A stretch of 64,000 bases of DNA from Kitagawia praeruptora (GCA_037693485.1 CM075348.1:106004109-106068108), one strand, 5' to 3'; shown: positions 1-11,660, counted from the stretch's first letter. Numbers and translations are program-made. The notes: a model not told the origin generated them from the letters alone.

Positions 1-2350
1 AAATAAATCAATTTCATCAAAAGGAAAATGAGTCTTTTTGGAAATATTTTGATCGTTTTAAAAATCTTCTATCACAATGCCCCCACCACGGAATAGAAAA
101 ATGGAGACTTTGTAAGATCGTCTACGAGGCCTTAGATGGTCCAACAACCGCATTGTTGGAGTCTATGTGCCAAGGAAAATTCATGGAGAAAGACGAGGAC
201 GAGGGTTGGAAATTTTTTGAAGAATTAGCCGAGAAGACCATGTTGTGGGAGTCTACTAGGGAACCTAATAAGTCTAATGAGTCGTCTAGTACATCTAGGG
301 GTTTGCATTCGATTGGAAATTCGATTGCAACCGACGCCAAATTAGCTACTCTAACTAGAAGACTCGAAGCCCTAAAACTAGTAAGGCCCCTTCAAATGTG
401 TCTATGTGCTCCAATTATAATCAAGATTTTTCGGACTTTCCTGGCTATGATCAAATTAATGCGGTGTTTCAACCAACCCCTAGGAATGATCCTTTCGCAC
501 CGACCTACAATCCCGGGTGGAGGAATCACCCAAATTTCTCGTGGAACCAAGGCCAAAATTACCAATCTCCGCCACCTTCTTTTCAACCTTCTTTTCAAAG
601 ACCTAATCAAAATTCTTACTCGACTCCAAACCAAGGTCCTTTTCCAAACCCGACTCAAAATCACGGTCCTTATCCGACTTAACCATCCAACCCGACTCAA
701 GCTTCTTATCAAAATCAAGTACCCGCCCACCCTCCCGGCTTTCATGAGTCGGATAAGAGAATTAATTCTTTGGAAAAGAGTCTTGATGCGCTTTTGAAAT
801 CAATGACTAATTTGGCTCAATCTCAACAAACTTTCATGCAAACCATGACTCAAGATAGGCAAATTTTGAATGCTAGTACTCAAGCCATATCTAAGTTAGA
901 GGTTTAATTGAGCCAATTAGCCAACGCCATGTGTGAGCGAGAGAAGAACAAGTTCCTAAGTCAACCCGAGGTCAACCCTAAATTTCCCCTCAACCAAAGG
1001 CCTAATGAAAATGTAAACGCCATCATTTCTTTAAGGGCGAGGAATCATGTCGATAATCAAGTAGGTGTCGAGTCTCCCGAAGAGGAAAAAGAAGAGGAAC
1101 CGAACTCTGAAAGATTTTGGAAGCCAAAAGCTCCCTATCCTCAACGACTCATTTTGAACAAACAATCGGCTCAAATGGACCAGATTTTGGAAGTCTTTAA
1201 ACAAGTCAAGATAAACATTCCTCTTTTAGATGCCATTCAACAAGTCCCTTCTTATGCCAAGTGTCTAAAAGATTTATGTTCTCACAAACGTTCTACCCGC
1301 GTCCCTAAGAAAGCCTTTTTGACTTCTCAAGTTAGTTCAATTCTTTCGAATCAAATTCCCGTGAAATATAAGGACCCCTGTTGTCCTACAATTTCATGTG
1401 TCATAGGCAATACTTTTGTGGACAAGGCGTTACTTGACTTAGGCGCTAGTGTGAATCTCCTTCCATTTTCGGTCTATCAAGCCCTATGTTTAGGCGAACT
1501 TCAAAAGACAAACATGACGATTCAATTAGCCGATCGTTCTGTCAAAATGCCTAAGGGAATAATTGAAGATGTGCTAATTAAGGTTGGTGAATTCATCTTT
1601 CCGGTTGATTTTGTTGTCCTCGAGACTCAACCCGTCACGAATCCTAAGAACCAAATCCCCATCATTCTAGGAAGACCTTTTCTTGCTACATCCAATGCCT
1701 TGATTAATTGTAGGGATGGTTCGATGAAACTCACATTCGGTAATATGACCATTAACCTTAATATCTTTAATGTCGGGAAAGAACCCAACGAGCTTTATGA
1801 ACAATCAATAGGGGTCAATCTTGTTGATGACATTGTTAATTGGTCAAACCTTGAGGATAGTGAGATTGAGTCTCTTCTTGTTGAGGATTTTAAAATAAAT
1901 CATGAAACCAATCGCGAGCTTCATGAGTCATATAGGGATATGACCTCGGAAGAGATGTTGAGAGAGTTGGACGATATTTGTTCCAAGTGGGAGACCCCAC
2001 CCGAGATTGTTAATGTTGAGCCCGTTCTTAAAATTTCCGTGGGAACACCACCCGCATTTGACTTAATTCTTTATCATCCTGAGTTTGATCAACAGCCGTT
2101 AGGGAAAGATGAACCTTTATCTTATGTCATTCCTAGTGATTCATCCCATGACCAAACTTTCATTATCTCTAATTTGCTTAGACAAAATAAAGAAGCCTTA
2201 AGTTGGTTTAGGGAGAACATTAGTGACACTTGTTCAATAAGGTTGAATGATTCTATGTTGCTTGAGAAAATCTTTGCTAATGAAAATTTTCAAAAATATC
2301 TTGATATTTTCTCAAAGCTTCACCCTAATTTTCCCACCGGCATCGGCTAA
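1..2350 (+). pseudogene. Broken gag-protease of Ty3/gypsy element X (5' end outside window)
   Basis: This is the gag and protease of a Ty3/gypsy element of the Tat/Athila style. The gag core frame is open from base 3 to about 390 and holds the retrotransposon gag region (tryptophan-rich, around 'FWKYFDRFKNLLSQCP'). A one-base shift near 390-398 moves to a second frame with a Pro/Asn/Gln-rich gag tail. That frame runs to 2350 except for two in-frame stops, TAA 680-682 and TAA 905-907. The protease follows: the active-site motif DLGAS lies near 1436-1450 and the flap-side motif ILGRPFL near 1664-1684. DLGAS instead of DTGA is usual in these plant elements. After the protease the frame enters a short stretch resembling the linker before reverse transcriptase, then stops at 2350. 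RT, RNase H and integrase are absent. It is a dead copy of a non-autonomous gag-pro element. Confidence 0.85.
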
Positions 2351-2524
2351 TTCAATTTTGTTTTGCCTCCCCTCGTGAAAGGTAGGTATGGGGAAGGAAT
2401 GGTGTGCGTGTGTGAGTTGTTTTATTTCATAGTTTTTAGAAATTTTCAGTCTCCGGCATCCCTTATCAGGTATTTCCTCAACTTTCTCTTTTCTCATTTC
2501 TCTTTTATCTTGCATTTGAATACA

Positions 2525-2556
2525 TTGAGGACAATGCATGATCTAGGTATGGGGGG
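2525..2556 (+). promoter_or_regulatory. Internal polypurine tract-like block of element X
   Basis: The sequence TTGAGGACAATGC followed by TAGGTATGGGGGG (2544-2556) closely copies the terminal tract of the same element at 29243-29273 (CGAGGACGAGC then TAGGTATGGGGG). It sits soon after the coding region ends. It could act as a second plus-strand priming site, but function is inferred only from the likeness. Confidence 0.5.
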
Positions 2557-3383
2557 TTTTTTAGTGTAAATATAAAATTGAAAAATCCAAAAAAAATTAA
2601 AAAATGAAAAAAATCACACAAAAGAGTTGTAGAATTGTAAATAGTAGAGTTCTAATCTTATTCTAGTCTTGTTAATTGATTGCTAGTTGCTTGATGCACC
2701 CTTGCATGCTATGATAATCTTATGATCCATTAGCTTTTGTTTGAGAAGTGATTTGCTAAAGTTCTTGTTCACACACTTACACTAGCAAGGTGAAGCTAGT
2801 AAACTTATTTGAATTGTGCAAGAAATTAGAAGGTCATGATTAGGTGTAAGATGATTTGGTCTTCATGCTTTGAGTACAAGTAGGTGCATTGAGGATACCA
2901 TTACTTGAGATTGATTATGTTTTACTACACCAAGTGAGTTTTGAGCCTATATGCACATCTTTTGCATTTATATTCTTTTGCTTGAGTGTCCACTTGTCAT
3001 TTGCATTGCTAGCCCTTGTTTGAGTTCTATCTTGAAATGCATGGCATTGATTGATGATAAAATGATAAAGGCACTTAGGAATAACCTATATTTCCAAAAA
3101 TATCCACACCATGCTTATGTGATCAATTAGTTAACCCTTTGAGCTTAATCATATTCTTTCGGTGACACACCACATTACTCGCCTAATACCTTTTTCTTGT
3201 ATAGCCTTACGTATTCTTGATCCCAATTTGTCAAAGGCTAGTAGGAACTTGAGGGAGCAATAAGGTGTGTGAAATAGGGTTTACTTTTGTTCATAACTTT
3301 TGAGGAAATATATGTTGGTTACCTTGCTAGTCGATTTTCAACTTAAATCTAAAGGAGGATTATTGTTGCTTACATTTATCGTA

Positions 3384-3471
3384 GCTCTCATAAAATAGAG
3401 AAAAAAATAGAAAAAAAATGAATGAAAATAAAAATAATAAAAAAAATAAAAATAAAAATGCATATGAGAGC
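3384..3471 (+). repeat. A-rich tract bounded by an 8-bp inverted repeat (X copy)
   Basis: GCTCTCAT at 3384-3391 and ATGAGAGC at 3464-3471 are perfect reverse complements enclosing about 72 bases of A-rich sequence. The same layout recurs in element Y at 52759-52844 although the A-rich filling differs, which suggests a conserved stem-loop in the 3' untranslated RNA. Confidence 0.6.
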
Positions 3472-4172
3472 ATACTTATGTTTTTTGTAATCCTCCTTCA
3501 TTCGACTACTCAAGTCCTTTTGTTGAAAATAATAATAATTGTGTGGGGAGGTGTTGTGCATGATATTCTTGGTAACTACTAGCTTTTGACACTTCACCTT
3601 ATTGTGGCCTTTCTTGACATACCTTGTCCCTAGCCCCATTACAACCCTAATAAAGACCTTTTGATTTTCATCATTGATGTATGTTGTGTTTAAGTTGGGA
3701 TGATACCAAGTGTCAAGAATGCATTTGATTTTGTTGGAATTGAGTGATACACGCACCCTTGTTCTTGAGTGAATATTCTTTTGTGAGTGAAATGTGAGGT
3801 ATTGCTTGTTTGTTTTTTGCATATGAGATCTCAAGTTTTGACTCTAAGGTGTGTTCTTGTAGACTTAGCATGGTTTCCAATAATTTTTGCACTTGACATG
3901 AACTTTTAATCACTCTTGCATGGTTCTTTAAGTAGACTATGTGAATCCTTGTACTTTCCACACCAAGACTTTGCAAATTAATTTTGATTTTTAAGCTGAT
4001 GTATCATGAGAGGACATATATGTGTGGTGTTGCATTGCCATGTAATCTTTTATACGAGCTAGATGGATTTTGTGGGTACATTCACTATAGGCCCTCACGA
4101 GACCTCACTCGTCCACTAGGGCTGCCTAGGGGTTTAAAGGGCTTGTTGCATATGCCAAATGCAATCGTCACA

Positions 4173-4177
4173 CCTAC
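4173..4177. other. Left target-site duplication of the SIRE element (CCTAC)
   Basis: CCTAC here is repeated at 29187-29191 directly after the 3' LTR. A 5-bp duplication is standard for LTR retrotransposons and fixes both element borders. Confidence 0.92.
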
Positions 4178-4452
4178 TATTAGATATTGATTCAAGTGAT
4201 ATCAGGATCTGGATTGTTACTGATCAAGATACTGATGTTGACGTCATCAGTAATACGATGTCAGTATGAAAGTATTGTCAGTATTAGAAGCTGGTCAGGA
4301 TTATGTGAAGATTCTCATCAGACCAGAGATCAAGGAAGATTGATATGTCAGTTCCTAATTTGTAGGAAGGCAGCTATCATACAGGATATGCATTCAGAGT
4401 AATATGTAATTGATTTAGAATATCTTGTAATTGATAGTGTAGCTGTGTATGC

Positions 4453-4460
4453 TATATAAA
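4453..4460 (+). promoter_or_regulatory. TATA box of the SIRE 5' LTR
   Basis: TATATAAA is followed by about 270 bases to the gag start. The same box is at 28960-28967 in the 3' LTR. It is the only strong TATA motif in the LTR and lies upstream of AATAAA, as expected for a U3/R border. Confidence 0.7.
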
Positions 4461-4519
4461 CACAGTTTAGGTTTTACATAAGAGTAATCGCTTACACGAG
4501 TTATCTTGTAACCTAGCAA

Positions 4520-4548
4520 CTCTTAAGAACATAAGAATTTCTTAAGAG
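4520..4548 (+). repeat. 10-bp hairpin in the SIRE LTR (R region)
   Basis: CTCTTAAGAA (4520-4529) and TTCTTAAGAG (4539-4548) are perfect reverse complements around a 9-base loop. Each arm contains the self-complementary word TCTTAAGA, so the RNA could fold or pair with a second RNA. The 3' LTR keeps both arms. It lies downstream of the TATA box, so it would be in the transcript. Confidence 0.6.
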
Positions 4549-4681
4549 AGTTTTGTAACAGTTTTATCAGAATTAATAAAGCTGTTATTGATTCATACTT
4601 GTGTTATTTCTGTTTAAGTCGAAAATTTTATACAATTGTATTCAACCCCCCTTCTACAATTGTTAATTACTGGGCAACAAT

Positions 4682-4693
4682 TGGTATCAGAGC
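4682..4693 (+). promoter_or_regulatory. Primer binding site (initiator tRNA-Met) of SIRE element
   Basis: TGGTATCAGAGC begins three bases after the 5' LTR end and matches the 3' end of plant initiator tRNA-Met, the usual primer for minus-strand synthesis in plant copia elements. Confidence 0.92.
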
Positions 4694-4728
4694 CCAACTG
4701 ATTAATAGTAATCAGAAACGATCTTAAG

Positions 4729-6989
4729 ATGTCGACAAGCAAGTATGAAAGCATTAAGATTCCCATTCTCAAGAAAACTGAGTATCCAACATGGAAGGTG
4801 AAGATGTTAATGTATTTGGAAGCTACTGATCCTGACTATCTTGACAGGATCAATGATGGACCATTTCTTCCAACAAGATTAGTTGCAAGAACTGAAACTG
4901 TTGCTGAACACTATGTCATCAAGGCAAAGAGTGAGTGGACTCTAGAAGAAAAGGCTCAAGTGCTCAAAGATGCAAAGGTAAAAAATATTTTGCACAACAG
5001 TCTTGATAATGTCATGTCAAACAGGGTCATAGCATGCAAGACTGCAAAGGAATTTTGGGATACTTTGGAAACTCAATGTCAAGGCACTGAATCTATCAAA
5101 AGAAACAGAAGGGCTCTGTTGATTCAAGAGTATGAACAGTTCGATGCTAGATCTGATGAGAGCCTTACTGATATCTATGATAGATTTCTAACACTACTGA
5201 ATAATCTATCTCTAGTTGGCAAAGAGTATGATCCAGAGGATTCAAATACCAAGTTTCTAAGAGCTCTAACTGAGGAGTGGGATACTCAAGCTTTAATCAT
5301 AAGGCATCAATATGATCTGAAGATGCTGTCTCTTGATGAAGTCTATGGGATGCTAAGAACCTACGATCTTGAGGTTCAACAGAGAAAGAACAAGAAAAAT
5401 GTCAAAGCAAAATCTGTTGCTTTGAATGTTGAATCAAAATCAAAACGAAAAGCTGAAGAAGGTTCTTCAAGAAAAAGTAGAGTTGTGGAGTCAATTCCTG
5501 ATGACTCATCATCAGATACTGATGCTAAGTCTGTTTCTGATACTGATGATGACTCTACTGATTCTGATATGATGGAGATGGTTGCTATGATAGTCAAGGG
5601 CTTCAAGAAGATGAAGTTCAGAAAGGCTAGGAAGCAAGGTAGGTTCCAGAAGAAAACCTTCAATGTTGACAAAGACAGGTACAAGAAGAAAGAAGACAAG
5701 AGCAGCAAATTTGACAAATCAAAAGTCAGATGTTACAACTGTGATGGAATGGGTCATTTTGCAACTGAGTGCAAAAAGGCAAAGACCAAAGCTCTTATCT
5801 CATCAAGCAAGGATTGGATGGACTCTTCCTCAGAATCTGAAGAAGAAGAGGTGAATTATGCAATAATGGCCAATACTGATGAGACTGTTGCTGCTGCTGA
5901 AACTAAGGGTAAAAAGAAAAATGTGTTAGTCATGGATAGTGGATGTTCTGTGCACATGACTGGAGATAAAACCCTGCTATCAGAATTTGAGAAAAAGGCT
6001 GGCCCAATTGTGTCTTATGGAGATGGCAACATTGGACAGACTTTGGGATATGGCAGTATTATCATTGGAAATGTCATTATCGAAAAAGTAGCTCTGGTGA
6101 AAGGACTTAAACACAATCCACTTAGTGTTAGTCAAATCACTGATAGAGGTTATCATGTCAACTTCTATGATACTCATTTTGAAGTAATCAGCAAATCTTC
6201 AAGGAAGGTTGCTTTAACTGGACAAAGACATGGCAATATTTATGAAGCTAACATCTATACCAATACTGATGGACACTCTACATGCCTCATCAGTAAAGCG
6301 ACTGTAGATGAAAGTTGGAGTTGGCACAAGAAGCTTTCTCATCTGAACTTCAACAATATAAATGAGTTGGTAAAGAAAGACTTAGTGAGAGGATTACCTA
6401 AGGTATTGTATACTCCAGATGGACTTTGTGATGCTTGTCAGAAGGCTAAACAAAGAAGGACATCTTTTAAGAGCAAAACAGAATCCTCAATTGATGAACC
6501 TTATCACATGCTTCATCTTGACTTGTTTGGACCAGTAAACATAATGTCCATCAGTAAGAAAAGATATACTCTAGTAATTGTTGATGAGTATACTAGATAT
6601 ACATGGGTGTATTTTCTACACAGAAAGGACGAAACAGCTGAGATACTTTTGGACCATGTGAGACTCATTGAGATTGGCACAAAGTATAAAGTCAAGATAT
6701 TAAGAAGTGATAATGGAAATGAATTCAAGAATTCAGCAATGGAAGAGTTTTACAAATACAAAGGAATAGTTCAACAATTCTCTGCTCCAGGTACACCCCA
6801 GCAAAATGGAGTAGTTGAAAGAAAGAACAGAACTCTTATTGAAGCAGGCAGAACTATGTTGGAGGAAGCTAAACTTCCTACATATTTCTGGGCAGAAGCA
6901 GTCAACACAGCATGCTACACTCAGAATATTACACTGATTAACAGACATGGTGTAACTCCTTATCAGATGATCAAGGAAAAGAAGCCAAG
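4729..6989 (+). CDS. gag-pol: gag-pol polyprotein, first part: gag, protease, integrase (split by insertion)
   Basis: The ATG at 4729 lies shortly after the primer site. Gag starts with the copia capsid-type region (about residues 1-215, with 'TEYPTWKVKMLMYL'). It is followed by a basic and Ser/Asp-rich linker and a CCHC zinc knuckle (C335, C338, H343, C348), which binds RNA. Protease follows with active site D403-S-G. The integrase has an HHCC zinc region (H533, H538, C567, C570) and a DDE core with D598, D661 and E697, giving the expected D-35-E spacing. The natural frame is cut at codon 754 by the minus-strand gypsy derivative, and the apparent continuation to 7065 is LTR sequence. The frame resumes exactly at 18210. 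Apart from that cut I see no stop or frameshift. Confidence 0.93.
6985..6989. other. Left target duplication (CCAAG) of the 11.2-kb insertion
   Basis: CCAAG at 6985-6989 is repeated at 18205-18209. Removing one copy and the insert restores the integrase-RT frame. Confidence 0.9.
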
Positions 6990-8484
6990 TGTGACAGCCC
7001 CAAATCCGGGGTCAGGAATCCAGGCCGTCACGGACCAATTTCCATTTACTAACAATATCTCTTGATTTTTTTTATTACTATTTAATATCCACACAAATGA
7101 CCCCACACTAATATCATCACACACACCAGTCATATGCTCAGAGAACAACATCCACAATATTAAAAGTTTAGAGTTAAGAAGTTTTTACAAACCCAGAATC
7201 TTACTAAGTGCGTTGTTGAATAATACTTCTACACGAAGCATTTCAACAACCAAAAGTTTATTACAGAAATTACACACTTAATGTACATAAGTCTACCAGT
7301 ACCCAACCGTCCGATAGCTACCTCGGGAATCGTTGCCAACACTCTCTCAAAAGTTCGTCTTTCCCGTACCCTCTTGCGGGGTGTAGTGCGGAGTATCGGC
7401 ATACCTAGCTGTTGTATACATAATAGCAAGAATGAGCTAAAATAGTTCAGCAAGATAATTTCTATCAACTAACATCAAAGGAAAATAATCATCATATATA
7501 TATATATATTTTAACAAACAATTTTCAGTTATTATGGAAGGAAATTTTATTTCCGTTCAAGACATATACTTTTCAATTATCTTTGTACGAAGAGAAATAT
7601 TATAATCTCAGTCTCTCTTCTAATATCATATAATATCAGTTCCTTTTCTTAATTTCTATAACACTCAAAATACCATCTTAGTGTACTCTTCCAAGATAAT
7701 ATGAAACCTGAACAAATCTTTCACTATCACCTTCTCATTTCCTTCTTATGAAACAATTATATAAATTAATATAAAATCAGTTTCTCTTCATCTATAAGAG
7801 TAATTCCATCTTTCCATATCATTTTTCTGTTTTCAGTATAAAAATCTGAAAACCTTTTTTTCAATTCTTTCCTTTATAGAAAACGTTGGGGATTTCCACT
7901 ATTGCCGAATACGTAAGGACGATGATCAGTCGCACTCCGTACCCGTCCCTTTTTACTACCGGTAGACGGAGGTAGGTTCTTCACCATCCCCCAGGAGGAA
8001 GGTCCACCACTACATCCTCCCTCGGCACTCTTGGGCCGGAATAATATTGGATGCTGGACTGTGCCACTACCACACAGCCTCTTACGCTTTTTGTTGCAAT
8101 CCCCCCTTTTCAAATCATTTTTCCATTATCAAATACCATTTCACATTTTCCATTTCCATTCACATTTCCATTCACATTTCCATTCACATTTCCCTTCACA
8201 TATATCATTTCCATTTCCATTTATCATCACCTTTAAAATTATATATGTAATAATACTTTGTTTATGACTCAGACATCTCCTCTGTATTCAATGAAATCAA
8301 TATGCTTTTATATACATAAAGTGTTCCATTTATTTTAGAAATATTAAATAATACTCACTAATATCTATCACAACATTTAGAAAGAATATTTTTAACATAA
8401 TATTATAAATCATATAACCCTAGATAATAACTAATACGATTCTTCATATAACTCTAGATGACAACTGATACCATTCTTCATATA

Positions 8485-9170
8485 TGTAACACCCCAGTCC
8501 CACATCGAGGAGATTTGGGGCTTCTGTTGAGTTTATAAGGCAAAATACTACTACTAAGTGCACCAACAAATCATGATCTTTTGGGAGCCTGTGGTGGGCT
8601 TGTGGATTTCCCAAGTTGGCGGCATTTAGGCCAGTTTACTTTGGCTGATTTCGGATTCGTGATCGGGACTTGACCCGATTTTCAAAAAAAGGCTCGGGAT
8701 TTGACCCGGGTTGTCACATATGGTATCAGAGCCGACTCTCGAAAGCTTGATTCGTCAAGTTGCCGGAGGTGGGGACACGAAGGCTGGTGGTATTATCCCA
8801 CAATGGACAGAGGTCCGAAGGTGGGGACACGAAGCTAGCCGGTATTATCCCACAATGGCTAGGGAGGAACGATCTTGAACCTATGGGATATCCGTTCAGG
8901 CCTGACGAGGACGTCAGGAGATTAAGTGGGGGAGTTTGTAACACCCCAGTCCCACATCGAGGAGATTTGGGGCTTCTGTTGAGTTTATAAGGCAAAGTAC
9001 TACTACTAAGTGCACCAACAAATCATGATCTTTTGGAAGCCTGTGGTGGGCTTGTGGATTTCCCAAGTTGGCGGCATTTAGGCCAGTTTACTTTGGCTGA
9101 TTTCGGATTCGTGATCGGGACTTGACCCGATTTTCGAAAAAAGGCTCGGGATTTGACCCGGGTTGTCACA
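8485..9170 (+). mobile_element. TRIM (terminal-repeat retrotransposon in miniature)
   Basis: Two 234-bp LTRs (8485-8718 and 8937-9170) start TGTAACACCCCAGTCCCACA and end TTGTCACA. They surround 218 bp that holds a tRNA-iMet primer site (TGGTATCAGAGC, 8721-8732) and a polypurine tract (AAGTGGGGGAG, about 8924-8934). Target duplication is ATATA at 8480-8484 and ATACA at 9171-9175, one mismatch. The empty site is seen in the sister LTR near 15720. The two LTRs look almost identical, so this is a recent insertion. It encodes no protein and depends on enzymes from another element. Confidence 0.93.
8721..8732 (+). promoter_or_regulatory. Primer binding site of the TRIM
   Basis: TGGTATCAGAGC starts two bases after the first TRIM LTR and matches initiator tRNA-Met. 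It fixes the TRIM's plus orientation. Confidence 0.88.
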
Positions 9171-11660
9171 ATACAACTCTAGATAACAACTGATACCATT
9201 CTTCATATAACTCTAGATAACAACTGATACCATTCTCTTTCACCTCTCTTTACCATAAAGCATATTCGCTCCATTCATAATCATATCCACATTCATATTT
9301 CATAATTTATATCCATTTCTCCTTAATTCCAATATCAGGGAAATAATTCTTAGCAATATAGAAAACATAGAATAACATATATATTCCATGAAATCATTTA
9401 CTTTGAAAATGAAATAGTTTTCCAAGGTAAGGATAGAAGAAATCTTGCCTCGATCTCTGTATCCTGGAAGTATGGCTCGTGGCTCTCCCGATGTTTCTAT
9501 AAAGACAAAAAGGACCGTCGTTAGAATACTACATCCCTTTCTCACTTCACCTTTATATAACTACACCCTTAATGCTTACTATGTGAATAACATGCTATTA
9601 TAACCCAAGTGTTCCAAGAACCTAACCATTTTAGGTTAAATCAAGGTTTTCTATGTTTGTTCACCATTTCCCTTAACAACCACACTTGACTATAAAAATT
9701 CTCAGAAAATAAAGATTTCAAATTTTACTACAAGGTCAACTGGTAATGACTCTTTGACTACCTTACTACAATATACCAAAATTTTATAATTTTTAAAAGT
9801 GTTTAAGTATGGTAGTTATAGCCTCAAAGTTGGTACAACTACGTTTTCTCGACTATCGAACGTCTTTCACAAAAACTGACTTTTCTCCTAAACCGTTCAT
9901 CAGATTTTAATGCACTTTATATCAAAACGATCTATGAACTATGCTCTATCTCATCATGGTCACTTAGGGGTCTGGACAGTAAGGTACCATACGGGTATAG
10001 TGTCTAAAAACAGGGCAGTTTCTGATTCTAACGAAAATCGGACATTATAACGGCTATATTTTCATACTTTCCAAAATCCAACTCCTCCAAATCAATCATC
10101 CACCTTATACACCATCACCTACACCATGTGGTCATCTTACCAACCATGGTTACAAGCACATACTCCTTCCATATTCAACTTTAATCACTTACAAACACAT
10201 ATATCATCATGAATAATCACTTATCATAACCTTAATCACTAAACTTTCTATAATCCATCATATATTCAAAGTAATACTAAAGGGTCTTGAGATTTATACC
10301 TTCTTGAGGCTTTAACAACCCTTATCAAGCCTTGGGATATGCTTAATCAACCTTATACTAGCTTGGATCAACTAAAGAAACCATAAAAACAAAGTTAGTT
10401 TCTAAGGGTTACTATTCATCATCACTTTTGTAAAAATCATAACAAATCGAAAAATAAGAGTTTGGCTCTCAATTTTTTACCACATCTTGGCCTCTGTATA
10501 AGCTTTGATTTGAGATATAGATCACCAAAAACAAAGCTTCCTAGCTATGGTTTTGAGCTCCATCTTTTCGCTGGACAGAAATTTCTGGACAGGTTTGGTT
10601 CTCCCACTTTGAGCATGGATTTGACTAGGCTATACTACTTGGATTGCTATAAAATTTGGAGCGAATCATGCCCATGGAGTGTAGAGATTGTTGTTAAAAT
10701 TTGGTGATTTTATCATGGATAGAAATGGAGATATGAAGTTTTCTTTGAGTTGTGTTCTTGTTTGGCAGATTGGAGATTTGTGTTTATCTTGCTTCTTTCC
10801 CTTTACAAACGTTTTTCACATTTTATCTATCATATATATCAGTTGTGTAGTCTTATAATAAAAGTCTTTGAAGTCCACCAATGACAAAGAGCCAATTGTT
10901 GATCATCTAAACACCTTACCATGAAAAATGCTACTTAGTACTCAAGTTTGACAAGTTTACTCCTCTTCCACTTTGGTTTTAATGTTTGCACCAATGGGAT
11001 TCCTTCCCTTACACTCTAATATCAATTAATATCAGCTCCATACTTGGGTTGGGCCGAATTTGGGCTTTTGGTTTGGGTTTTGTACAAAGTTCTCCCGTCA
11101 TCTGATTCATCGAACGATTTCTGCGATCGTCTCAGTGGTTTTTCTCTTGTAAATCTCTTAAATATATTTTATCCTTTCCCACATCATATATTAATGTGTT
11201 AGGGTGATTCTAATCCTCAAGTAGGTATTAGATCCAATATCCTTGGTATATTCTCTTTTTCTCAGAAGTTGCTCTCCTGGTTATCTCTCGGGTTCTCAAG
11301 CATTCTCAAACTCGTTTAACAATCTAAATTCCCTTGGCATTTCTTGACATGATCATCCTTGGTTTAACCTAATTTCACTATTTCCTCAAGATATAAACCC
11401 TTTAACATTTCTATACTCCTTAATATCACATTCAATAGAGTCTCAATCGAAATCGAAAATCCTTAAAGTCCATATTCAGAAATTTCTGAAATCCATCGTC
11501 ATTTCGAGTCACTTATTTTCATAGTACATCACTAATATGGTTTCCATTTATTCATTTTCTGTTTCAAGTAGTATAGAGTACCTACATACCATTTCTCTAA
11601 ATCCTCAAAATTTACTGTTCATGTGATCACTGTAGCATTGCTAAAGTTAGGGTTATTACA

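Larger units (their letters stand above)
2351..4177 (+). other. Non-coding 3' region of element X, up to the SIRE insertion
   Basis: No credible coding sequence is seen in these 1.8 kb. The stretch is recognisably related to 51850-53570 of element Y. Shared landmarks include the 'TTGAGTGTCCAC' segment, 'AATGATAAAGGCA(C/T)TTAGGAATAACC', an A-rich tract flanked by AGCTCTC/GAGAGC, 'CTTTTGACACTTCACC', and the 'CTAGGGGTTTAAAGGGCTTG' block just before 4177. It is therefore a conserved untranslated region of a family of gypsy elements. Element X continues at 29192 after the copia insertion; bases 4173-4177 (CCTAC) are the left target duplication. Confidence 0.8.
4178..4679 (+). repeat. 5' LTR of SIRE element
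   Basis: This 502-bp LTR is the same length as the 3' LTR at 28685-29186. It starts TATTAG instead of the TGTTAG of the 3' copy, so the terminal TG is mutated, and it ends GGGCAACA. U3 carries repeated ACTGAT/ATCAGT words. TATATAAA at 4453-4460 is the likely promoter and AATAAA at 4575-4580 the likely poly(A) signal, so R probably starts near 4485. Confidence 0.92.
6990..11660 (-). repeat. 3' LTR of the large-LTR derivative, carrying a TRIM
   Basis: The LTR spans 4671 bp. It is close to 14277-18204, apart from the 686-bp TRIM at 8485-9170 and small indels. It contains the shared box ACGATGATCAGTCGC (7919-7933), the palindrome CTACCGGTAG (7956-7965), a short (CATTTCCATTCA)-type tandem stretch near 8130-8215 and an AT microsatellite near 7494-7510. 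No coding sequence is credible; the small ORFs are incidental. Confidence 0.88.

Noticed and set aside
392..745. 117-codon minus-strand frame over X gag
   Set aside because: It is the complement of the Pro/Gln-rich gag tail and has Arg/Leu-rich composition typical of a shadow frame.
3388..3976. Two overlapping minus-strand frames in X's 3' region
   Set aside because: They read through the A-rich tract and low-complexity sequence. The region's match to Y is at DNA level, and its frames are not kept there.
8031..8267. His/Phe/Ser repeat frames (also 15333-15541)
   Set aside because: They are a short tandem CATTTCCATTCA-like stretch open in three frames inside an LTR; not a gene.
8760..8990. 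76-codon frame in the TRIM
   Set aside because: It spans the TRIM interior and second LTR, has no domain, and TRIMs do not code for protein.
8485..9170. Cassandra-type TRIM with 5S rRNA promoter
   Set aside because: I see no 5S rRNA-like internal promoter motif in the LTRs.
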